64,000 nucleotides of DNA, from the NCBI GenBank assembly GCA_017640615.1, contig JAEPQK010000002.1:620001-684000 (forward strand). Direction: 5' to 3'. Numbering within the stretch: position 1 is the stretch's first letter; each line of letters begins with the position of its first letter. The position numbers were made by a program, and so were the translations under genes. The notes beneath the pieces were generated by a model that was not told the origin of the DNA, ran no database searches, and worked only from the letters and a program-made list of their open reading frames with translations. This DNA is from Rhizobiaceae bacterium (GTDB taxonomy: Bacteria; Pseudomonadota; Alphaproteobacteria; Rhizobiales; Rhizobiaceae). This document shows, piece by piece, positions 40,319 through 47,808 of this stretch.

Positions 40319-41710
40319 CTATTTTGGCGCTTTGAAGTTGATGATGTCTTGCGCGCGCACCCAGGGCGGCGAACCGCGCTTCACTTTCTGCTGGGCGCGT
40401 GCCGCGAATATCTTGGCATCCTGGTATTTGCCTGCCTGAAAGTGGCCTTCAGCTGTCGCCAGTTCGGCAAGCCCGATTTCGCCGGTTTGACCATAGGCCT
40501 GGGCCAAATGCCGATAGCCGGTCACGAATTCCGGGTCGCGCGCAAGACCGATCTTGAGTTCCGAAATCGCCTCCTTCGGCGAGCCGGCGGCAAGCAGCGC
40601 CTGGCCGCGCAGCACGCGCAAGATGCCGTAGCGGCCGGGCTCGAGATTGACGGCTCTTCCGAAGGCGCGCGCGGCATCCGCAGGACGGTTCGCTTTCATC
40701 AGCACTTCGCCACGCAGCTCATGCAAGTAGGGGTTATTGGGCTGGGCCTTCAAAAGCGCATCGGTCTTCTTGAGCGCCGAAGCGGGGCTGCCGGTCAGAT
40801 AAGTGGCGATGGCATGGCCATAGCGTGCGCCGATACCGTTCGGGTCGTTGCGGAACATACGCTGTAATGCCCCGGCGCCTGACGTGTAGGCTGCGATTTT
40901 TGCACGCATCATATCGTGTCGCTGCTGCAGGGCAGGCGGGTCCTTGCGGTCATAGTGCGGACTTTGCCGGGCAACGCGCTCAAGATTGGCGATACGCTCA
41001 CGCGGTGTGGGGTGACTGATCTGGTAAGGATCGACCCGTGTGCCGGCAAGCGCTGCAGATTGCGAAAAGCGTTCGAAGGTGCGCAGCATGCCGCGCGCCG
41101 ACTGGCCTGTCTTTTCAAGATATTCCACGCCCAGACGGTCGGCGATGGTCTCTTCGCCGCGCTGGTAGCTCAAAAGGCCGCGCCGCGCGATTTCTGGCGC
41201 ACCCATCGCTACGCCTGCGCCAAGCTGGCTGAGACCCTTTGCGCCAGTTGTTGCGCCGGCAATGCCTGCACCGAGGCCAACAAGCGCACCCACGATGGCG
41301 ACGGTCCTAGCCCGGTCGAGCTCGCGCCGCAGCCGCTCCTGATGTCCACCGGCGATATGGCCGGCCTCATGCGCCAGAACGCCGATGATCTCGCCGGGCG
41401 TCTCCGCCATCGCCAGTGCACCAGTGTTGAAGAAAATCCGGCGGCCGGCAACGAAGGCATTGAAGCGCGGGTCGTTGACGAGCACGATTTCGACGCCGCG
41501 TTTGGAAAGGCCGGCGGCATCGAGGATGGGGGCGGCGTAGTCGCGCATCAGCGCTTCAATTTCAGCATCGCGCACGATCGGGACCGAGCGCTGCTGCGCC
41601 TCTGCCGCAAGGGGGGCGGCAAACGCGACGATGCCGGCCAGCGACGCCGTGGCCAGCTTGCGCATCGCCGCTCCGGCTGCGGGAAATCGATTGGCCAATG
41701 TTTCGAACAT
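40319..41710 (-). CDS. Periplasmic M48 metalloprotease with TPR repeats (BepA-like)
   Basis: The 463-residue protein has a signal peptide ending AEAQQ, an M48 peptidase domain with the zinc motif HEAGH (114-118) plus the downstream glutamate in GEETIADRLGVEYL, and C-terminal TPR units (about residues 280-440). E. coli BepA of this layout supports outer-membrane protein assembly and degrades stalled LptD. I start at the ATG at 41710, preceded by CGGAAG; the 119 extra residues of the track are antisense to the aminotransferase. Confidence 0.88.
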   Translation of the reverse strand: MFETLANRFPAAGAAMRKLATASLAGIVAFAAPLAAEAQQRSVPIVRDAEIEALMRDYAAPILDAAGLSKRGVEIVLVNDPRFNAFVAGRRIFFNTGALAMAETPGEIIGVLAHEAGHIAGGHQERLRRELDRARTVAIVGALVGLGAGIAGATTGAKGLSQLGAGVAMGAPEIARRGLLSYQRGEETIADRLGVEYLEKTGQSARGMLRTFERFSQSAALAGTRVDPYQISHPTPRERIANLERVARQSPHYDRKDPPALQQRHDMMRAKIAAYTSGAGALQRMFRNDPNGIGARYGHAIATYLTGSPASALKKTDALLKAQPNNPYLHELRGEVLMKANRPADAARAFGRAVNLEPGRYGILRVLRGQALLAAGSPKEAISELKIGLARDPEFVTGYRHLAQAYGQTGEIGLAELATAEGHFQAGKYQDAKIFAARAQQKVKRGSPPWVRAQDIINFKAPK

Positions 41711-41827
41711 GCGGCTTCCGTACTTGAAGGCGGAATCGATGGAAAGCGGCGCCTGCCGTTCTCGCCAACTTGTGAAGCTCACTTCATTCGGGCATTTGTG
41801 CGGCACATTGCATGCCCTGGAGCTTTC

Positions 41828-42979
41828 ATGCCGATTTCGTTGTCCCGCCGCGGCGCCGCCGAACCGTTTCACGCCATGGATGTGCTTGCCGCAGCGAACC
41901 GGCTCAAGACCGCCGGACACCCGGTGGTTTCGCTCGCGGTAGGCCAGCCTGGCGACCCAGCGCCGCAACGTGTGCGGGATGCCGCGCGCGCCGCACTCGA
42001 CAATGGCATCATCGGCTACACCGACGCGATGGGCGTTGCGCCGCTGCGGTCGGCAATATCCCGCCACTACGGCGAGAAATACGGCATCGATGTTCCCGAG
42101 ACGCGCATTGCAGTGACGACCGGCTCCTCAGCCGGTTTCAATCTGGCATTTCTGGCGATGTTCGATGCCGGAGATCGTGTCGCCACCGTACTTCCGGGCT
42201 ATCCAGCCTATCGCAACATCATGAACGCGCTCGGTCTCGACGTGGTCGAGATCGCCCATGAAGGGGCCGGTTACCTGACGGCGGCCCAGCTTGAGGCGGC
42301 ACATCGCGAGAAACCGCTGAAGGGTGTGCTTTTTGCTAGCCCCGCCAACCCTACAGGTGCGATCATTCCGGAAGATGAACTGCGGAAGTTGATCGCGACG
42401 GCGGCCGAGCTCGGAATTTCGGTGATTTCGGACGAAATCTATCATGGCCTGTCCTATGTCGGCCCCGACCACACGGCGCTCGCGATCGACAGCGATGTCG
42501 TCGTCATCAATTCCTTCTCGAAATATTACTGCATGACCGGCTGGCGCATCGGCTGGATGGTCTTGCCTGAAAGGCTGGTCAGGCAGGTCGAGTGCCTGCA
42601 GCAGAGCCTCTATATTTCCGCGCCCGCGCTGTCGCAGGCAGCCGCAATAGAGGCATTTTCGGTAACGGCTGAGCTGGAAGCGGTTAAGGCACGTTACGCC
42701 GAGAACCGTGCCGCGCTGATGAATGCCCTGCCGGAGTTGGGTTTCAGGATCGAAGCGCCGCTGGATGGCGCCTTCTACGCCTATTGCGATATCAGCCGGC
42801 ACAGCAATGACAGCATGGATTTCGCCCGCCGCATGTTGAACGAATGCCATGTGGCTATCACGCCGGGGCGCGATTTCGACCCGGGTGAGGGGAACCGCAC
42901 AGTGCGCCTTTCATATGCCGGATCCAACGACGATATCGCTCAGGCGATCGAGCGCCTGAGGGCTTGGTTGAAGAGTTAG
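41828..42979 (+). CDS. Pyridoxal-phosphate aminotransferase, class I/II
   Basis: The 383-residue protein is a fold-type I aminotransferase with the PLP lysine in NSFSKYYCMTGWRIGW (Lys232), SPANPTGA, DEIYHGLSY and the C-terminal arginine in NRTVRLSYA. It resembles aspartate/aromatic-type enzymes; the substrate is not determined. GGAG precedes the ATG at 41828, while the track ORF extends nearly 1 kb upstream across antisense M48 sequence. A shared terminator separates it from rne. Confidence 0.88.
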   Translation: MPISLSRRGAAEPFHAMDVLAAANRLKTAGHPVVSLAVGQPGDPAPQRVRDAARAALDNGIIGYTDAMGVAPLRSAISRHYGEKYGIDVPETRIAVTTGSSAGFNLAFLAMFDAGDRVATVLPGYPAYRNIMNALGLDVVEIAHEGAGYLTAAQLEAAHREKPLKGVLFASPANPTGAIIPEDELRKLIATAAELGISVISDEIYHGLSYVGPDHTALAIDSDVVVINSFSKYYCMTGWRIGWMVLPERLVRQVECLQQSLYISAPALSQAAAIEAFSVTAELEAVKARYAENRAALMNALPELGFRIEAPLDGAFYAYCDISRHSNDSMDFARRMLNECHVAITPGRDFDPGEGNRTVRLSYAGSNDDIAQAIERLRAWLKS

Positions 42980-42990
42980 AAGAACGCATT

Positions 42991-43018
42991 AAAAAACCGG
43001 AGCAAGCCCCGGTTTTTT
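42991..43018. terminator. Bidirectional terminator between the aminotransferase and rne
   Basis: AAAAAACCGG and CCGGTTTTTT flank an 8-nt loop, giving an A-tract on one side and a T-tract on the other, so it can stop transcription from both convergent genes. Confidence 0.88.
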
Positions 43019-43041
43019 AAATTCAAATTGGCATTCAAGTA

Positions 43042-45756
43042 CTAGAAGAAACCTTTGCGTTGCCACCAGCCGCTGCGTCGCGGCTTTTCGTCCTGGTTGG
43101 CGGCTTCCGGCGCTTCGGCGGCGTCGGCTGCTTCCTCCGGACCTTCGCTCACCACGCTCACAACAGGCTCACTCGCGGCTGCGGCCGCTTTGCGAGCGCG
43201 CGGCTTGCGGGTCTTTTTAGGCTCGGCCGGTTTGTCGTCTGAAGCATCCGCGGCAACCGGTTCGGCTGCCTTGTCGCCGCCGGCGTCGGCCGGCGTTTCC
43301 TCAGCGTCCTTCTTGGCGGCACTCTTGCGCCGGCGCTTGGGCTTCGGCTTTACTTCCGCCTCGGCAGCCACCCGCGGTGTGGCCTCGTCGTCCTTTGACG
43401 TGCTCTCGTCGGCCGGCTGTTCTGCTACCACAGCGTCCTCGGATGCCTCATTTGCATTTTCCGCTTGGCGGCTCTCGCCGTCTTCGCGATTGCGGCGACC
43501 GCCGCGTTTGCCGCGCCGGCGCTTGCGCTGCGGCTGATCGCCGTCTTCGCCGTCCGCTGCTTCCGCGGTCACTTCAGCCGGCTGGCTCTCGCTTTGCTCG
43601 CGCTCGCCGTTTTCGCCCTGATTGCCGTCAGCCTGGCCGTTCTGGTCGCCGCCGCGTCCGCGACCGCCACGCCTGCGACGCCGCCGCCGGCGCTTGCGCT
43701 GGCCATCGCCATCGTCGCTGTCGCCATGCGCATGCTGCTGCTGGTGATCGGGCGCGCTTTCCTCGTCTTCGTCGTCAGCAGCCAGTGCCGGCGGTTCGAT
43801 CACCGCAAGGTCCGGGCTTGCAGGACGGTCTGAAACGGCGCCCTTCACGATCGCATAGTGCTGCGCAGCAACGCTTTCATCGGCCTCGACCGTGATCGTG
43901 AGACCGAACTGCGTTTCAAGGTCGGCAAGGTTCTGGCGCTTGTGATTCAGGATGTAGAGCGCCGTATTGTAAGGCGTCTTCACCGTGATGTTGTGGCGGT
44001 TGTCCTTCAGAAGCGCCTCTTCGATCGCGCGCAGTACCAGCAGCGCAACCGAGGATTCAGAGCGAATATGGCCGGTGCCGCCGCAATGCGGGCAGGGCTG
44101 AGTGGTCGATTCCAGCACCGAAGCGCGAATGCGCTGCCGCGACATCTCCAGCAGGCCGAAATGCGAAATTCGGCCGACCTGGATGCGCGCACGGTCGTTC
44201 TTCAGGCATTCTTTCAGCTTCTTTTCGACAGACCGGTTGTTGCGGTTCTCTTCCATGTCGATGAAGTCGATCACGATGAGACCGGCAAGGTCGCGCAGCC
44301 TGAGCTGACGCGCCACTTCCTCCGCGGCTTCCAGATTGGTCTGCAGCGCGGTGTCTTCGATCGAGTGCTCCTTGGTGGAGCGGCCGGAGTTCACGTCGAT
44401 GGCAACCAACGCCTCGGTCTGGTTGATGATGATGTAGCCGCCGGACTTCAGCGTCACTTGCGGCTGCAGCATGCGGTCGAGCTGTGCTTCCACGCCGTAG
44501 CGCGCGAAGAGCGGGACCGCTTCTTTATAAGGTTGGACCGATTTCGCATGGCTCGGCATGAGCATGCGCATGAAGTCCTTCGCCTCGCGATAGCCCTCGT
44601 CGCCTGCAACGAGAATACCGTCGATATCCTTGTTATAGAGGTCTCGCACGGAGCGCTTGATCAGCGAGCCTTCCTCATAAACGAGGGCAGGGGCGCTCGA
44701 TTCCAACGTTAGCGCGCGCACATTCTCCCAAAGTCGCAGCAGGTATTCGTAGTCGCGCTTGATCTCTGCCTTGGTGCGGCTTTCGCCGGCCGTGCGCAGG
44801 ATCACACCCATGCCGGTCGGAACTTCGAGCTCCTTCACCATGTCCTTGAGCCGCTTGCGGTCCTGAACATTGGTGATCTTGCGCGAAATACCGCCGCCGC
44901 GCGCGGTATTGGGCATGAGCACCGAATAGCGGCCTGCCAGCGACAAGTAGGTCGTGAGTGCGGCGCCCTTGTTGCCGCGCTCTTCTTTTACGACCTGAAC
45001 CAGCAGGATCTGGCGGCGCTTGATGACTTCCTGGATTTTGTAGTTGCGGCGCACCGGCTTGCGGCGGCTGCGCACTTCGTCGATTGCGTCTTCCGCGCCG
45101 ACCGATTCCACGTCGCCGGAGGCGGATGCAGCGCCGTTGCCATCGTCGCCGTCCTGCTCGACGGGCTCGGAAATGACATCGGCCGCGACTTGCTCGGCAA
45201 TAACAGCGGGGCTCGCCTTTTCCTCGTCGCGCGCTTCGGTTGCCTCGTCCGCCTGCTCGGCGTCGGTGTCGTCCGCCTGCTCGTTCGCATCTGCGGACGT
45301 TTCGTCGCCATCGGCCTCGTCGGCATTGGCGGCGCTGCCTTCCTGCTCCGCGGCTTCCGCCTCGGCCTCAAGCGGCGTATCCGCGCGACCGCGCCCGCGT
45401 CCGCGACGGCGGCGCCGTGAGCGCTTCTCCTGCGGCTGCTCGTCCTCGTCCTCGCCTTCGGCCTCGGCAGCCTCGGCTTCGGCGCGAATGAGTTCCTGAC
45501 GGTCCGCGACCGGGATTTGGTAATAGTCGGGATGGATTTCGTTGAAGGCTAGGAAGCCGTGGCGATTGCCGCCATATTCGATAAATGCAGCCTGCAGCGA
45601 CGGCTCAACCCGCGTTACGCGGGCGAGATAGATGTTTCCTTTGAGCTGCTTCTTGTCCTGGGATTCGAAATCGAATTCTTCAATGCGGTTGCCGCGAACC
45701 ACGACAACACGAGTTTCCTCCTGGTGGGAGGCGTCTATCAGCATCTTGTTGGGCAT
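43042..45756 (-). CDS. rne: Ribonuclease E/G
   Basis: RNase E is the core endonuclease of mRNA decay and rRNA/tRNA processing. The 904-residue protein has an N-terminal S1 domain interrupted by an acidic and Arg-rich insertion (about residues 85-235), the RNase H/DNase I-like catalytic core (DVNSGRST, DFIDM) and the zinc-link CPHC. A disordered C-terminal tail ends in RRSGWWQRKGFF. In Caulobacter the S1 insertion binds RhlB and a terminal GWW motif binds PNPase. GGAGA precedes the ATG at 45756. Confidence 0.95.
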   Translation of the reverse strand: MPNKMLIDASHQEETRVVVVRGNRIEEFDFESQDKKQLKGNIYLARVTRVEPSLQAAFIEYGGNRHGFLAFNEIHPDYYQIPVADRQELIRAEAEAAEAEGEDEDEQPQEKRSRRRRRGRGRGRADTPLEAEAEAAEQEGSAANADEADGDETSADANEQADDTDAEQADEATEARDEEKASPAVIAEQVAADVISEPVEQDGDDGNGAASASGDVESVGAEDAIDEVRSRRKPVRRNYKIQEVIKRRQILLVQVVKEERGNKGAALTTYLSLAGRYSVLMPNTARGGGISRKITNVQDRKRLKDMVKELEVPTGMGVILRTAGESRTKAEIKRDYEYLLRLWENVRALTLESSAPALVYEEGSLIKRSVRDLYNKDIDGILVAGDEGYREAKDFMRMLMPSHAKSVQPYKEAVPLFARYGVEAQLDRMLQPQVTLKSGGYIIINQTEALVAIDVNSGRSTKEHSIEDTALQTNLEAAEEVARQLRLRDLAGLIVIDFIDMEENRNNRSVEKKLKECLKNDRARIQVGRISHFGLLEMSRQRIRASVLESTTQPCPHCGGTGHIRSESSVALLVLRAIEEALLKDNRHNITVKTPYNTALYILNHKRQNLADLETQFGLTITVEADESVAAQHYAIVKGAVSDRPASPDLAVIEPPALAADDEDEESAPDHQQQHAHGDSDDGDGQRKRRRRRRRRGGRGRGGDQNGQADGNQGENGEREQSESQPAEVTAEAADGEDGDQPQRKRRRGKRGGRRNREDGESRQAENANEASEDAVVAEQPADESTSKDDEATPRVAAEAEVKPKPKRRRKSAAKKDAEETPADAGGDKAAEPVAADASDDKPAEPKKTRKPRARKAAAAASEPVVSVVSEGPEEAADAAEAPEAANQDEKPRRSGWWQRKGFF

Positions 45757-45779
45757 TGTAAATTGTCTCCCCGGCGGCG

Positions 45780-45802
45780 CGCGCCAGGGCCGGCCCGGCG
45801 CG
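45780..45802 (-). promoter_or_regulatory. GC-rich hairpin directly upstream of the rne ribosome site
   Basis: CGCGCC/GGCGCG plus GGG/CCC with one bulged base form a stem of nine pairs ending 23 bp before the rne ATG, with the GGAGA site in between. This position suits an RNase E feedback element, as known for enterobacterial rne, but similarity is only positional. Confidence 0.5.
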
Positions 45803-45975
45803 TGAACGCCCGGCCGACAGGGCGTGATCGGGCCTGCCGGATAATGTTTGGTGCGTACGGCGCTGGACAAGCGGCAAAAGCGCTCCGGCACCCGCCCTCA
45901 GGCGGATCGAACCGGCATTCGCTATGGAACCGAAGCTGTCCATGAACTGACCGCGCACAACCTTTTTTGAACCAA

Positions 45976-45991
45976 GTCCGGCTAACCGGAC
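45976..45991 (-). promoter_or_regulatory. Small perfect hairpin in the rne leader region
   Basis: GTCCGG/CCGGAC forms a 6-bp stem with a 4-nt loop, about 220 bp before rne. Read leftward it is flanked by GGTTG on one side and TTGGTTC on the other, and no strong U-tract follows directly, so a terminator is not clear. Confidence 0.35.
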
Positions 45992-46299
45992 CAACCTTTT
46001 CGCTCATTTACGAGCCGGCTCGGGCTACTCGTCCCGACCGTTTTCCTCACACAGTGGGTTCCGCTACGGCGGTTACACCCGAAGAAATCTCTGGAACATC
46101 TGTCCACGCCTGCATCGCGACGGGGTATCTCCGCGATTTGCTAGTCGCTTCCGAAGCCGTCAACGAGGACAGGGACAGGACATTGCTGTTGTCCCAGCAC
46201 GCTTTTATGATTTGGTGCCGGTGAAGGCAACCCTCTATTGAAGGCGGCTGGTTTTGTGCCCGAAATCAACAGCAAAACAGAGGCTTACGAAAGAATTGG

Positions 46300-46307
46300 T
46301 TAACCAT
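46300..46307 (+). promoter_or_regulatory. Candidate CtrA half-site upstream of the amidase
   Basis: The octamer TTAACCAT matches the half-site form of the CtrA recognition sequence known in Caulobacter and rhizobia. It lies 62 bp before the amidase ATG. A second TTAAC occurs about 20 bp downstream. Short motifs occur by chance, so this is tentative. Confidence 0.35.
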
Positions 46308-46369
46308 AGCCGGTTACCTGCTGTTAACGAGCCCGCGCAAGGGGCAAACCGCGAGCCGAACCGGTTTAG

Positions 46370-47617
46370 ATGACGATTCGAACGCACATGCAGAACGGGT
46401 ATTTGAGCGGCCTTTTCACAAGGCTGGCAGCCATGTTCGCGCTTTGCGTCCTTGCTCTTGTTGGCCTGGGTCAGGCGGCCTTGGCGGAAACGGTTGTCGC
46501 CCATGGCTACAAGATGGCGGGTGACGATACGCGCGTGCGTCTTGTCATGCAGTTCAACCGCGAGCCGGAAGCCAACTGGTTTCTGCTGCGCGCACCGCAT
46601 CGGCTGGTCATCGACATTCCAGATGTCCGATTTTCACTGGAAGCCGACGAAACGAACGCCCGCGGGCTGGTGACAGACATTCGCTACGGCAATATCGGGG
46701 ACGATAGGGGACGGCTGATCCTCTCCGTCAATGGCCCTTTCGCGGTCGAAGCATTCGATATTCTGGAAAATTCGTCTTCCGCCGGCTACCGGCTCGTTGC
46801 CGATCTGGTGGCGACCAGCACGGAAAATTTCGAGCAGGCGCTCGCCGATCAGGTGACCACGACCGGCTCCACGCGTTCCACCGAAAAGGGCGATCGTGTG
46901 ATCAAGGGGGCGGAGCCGGCGCAGGCCCGCTTTACCGTGGTCATCGACGCAGGTCATGGGGGCATCGACAGCGGCGCGCGCGGTGTGTCCGGGGCGATTG
47001 AAAAGGACGTGACGCTTACATTTGCGCGCGAACTCAAGTCAGCGCTCGAAAAACTCAACCTGTTCCGTGTGCGCATGACCCGCGACGATGACAGTTTCCT
47101 GCGCCTCGACGAGCGGGTGCGCATCGCGCGCCAGCACGGCGCAAACCTCTTCATTTCGGTGCATGCGGATACGATTCGCTATCGCAGCGTGCGGGGCGCA
47201 ACAGTCTATACCGTATCCGACCAGGCATCCGACGCCGAGGCGGCGGCACTTGCGGCGCGCGAGAACCTTTCTGACGAACTCGCCGGCCTGTCGATCGAGG
47301 ACGAAAACCATGAGGTGTCGGACATCCTCATGGACCTGATACGGCGCGAGACGCAGTCGTTTTCCGTGCGTTTTGCCCGCACGCTCGTTGGGTCCCTGTC
47401 GGACAGGGTGGAGCTTATCAAGAACCCGCATCGCTATGCCGGCTTCAAGGTGCTGCGTGCGCCCGACGTGCCGTCGGTGCTGCTGGAGCTGGGCTATTTG
47501 TCCAACAAGGATGACGAAAAGCAGCTGCTCGACCCGGAATGGCGGGCAAAGGCAGTCGATAGCGTGATCGCGGCGATCCGCAATTTCGCGGGCGCGACGG
47601 CCGCAAATGGCGGCTGA
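46370..47617 (+). CDS. amiC: N-acetylmuramoyl-L-alanine amidase with AMIN domain
   Basis: The enzyme splits peptide stems from glycan strands to separate daughter cells. The 415-residue protein has a signal peptide ending ALAE, an AMIN septal-targeting domain (about residues 40-150) and an Amidase_3 domain with zinc ligands in DAGHGGIDSGA, GAIEKDV and SVHAD and the catalytic Glu in LELGYLSN. The start at 46370 has a weak ribosome site; an ATG six codons later is possible. PBP1A follows. Confidence 0.9.
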   Translation: MTIRTHMQNGYLSGLFTRLAAMFALCVLALVGLGQAALAETVVAHGYKMAGDDTRVRLVMQFNREPEANWFLLRAPHRLVIDIPDVRFSLEADETNARGLVTDIRYGNIGDDRGRLILSVNGPFAVEAFDILENSSSAGYRLVADLVATSTENFEQALADQVTTTGSTRSTEKGDRVIKGAEPAQARFTVVIDAGHGGIDSGARGVSGAIEKDVTLTFARELKSALEKLNLFRVRMTRDDDSFLRLDERVRIARQHGANLFISVHADTIRYRSVRGATVYTVSDQASDAEAAALAARENLSDELAGLSIEDENHEVSDILMDLIRRETQSFSVRFARTLVGSLSDRVELIKNPHRYAGFKVLRAPDVPSVLLELGYLSNKDDEKQLLDPEWRAKAVDSVIAAIRNFAGATAANGG

Positions 47618-47808
47618 GCAGCCTATCGAGCGCCCCTCGCGCGTTGCAACGAAAGCACAATTCGTTGATTATCCAAGCGAGTCGCGGTCCTGTTCCGAGT
47701 TTGCCGCATTTTGCCCACAAGCGCGGTGAAAGGGATGTTTCATCAATTGCAATGACGCGGTTGCGCGCTATTTGAAACGGGCGTTGCTGCCGTCAGTCCG
47801 GAGCGGGC

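Larger units (their letters stand above)
45757..46369. other. 613-bp divergent intergenic region between rne and the amidase gene
   Basis: No protein-coding gene is supported; the short ORF at 45967-46224 lacks a ribosome site and protein-like composition. The rne side holds two hairpins that would lie in a long 5' leader (45780-45802 and 45976-45991). The amidase side holds a TTAACCAT sequence and is less GC-rich. Promoters for both genes must lie here, but I cannot place them confidently. Confidence 0.7.

Noticed and set aside
40916-41827. N-terminal extension of the aminotransferase ORF
   Set aside because: It is antisense to the M48 peptidase gene and has no aminotransferase homology.
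43055-45499. Multiple long plus-strand ORFs opposite rne
   Set aside because: They are antisense shadows created by the biased Glu/Ala/Arg-rich codons of rne; none has a ribosome site or domain pattern.
45967-46224. 85-residue ORF in the rne-amidase intergenic region
   Set aside because: No ribosome site, no hydrophobic or domain pattern, and it overlaps the predicted rne leader hairpin.
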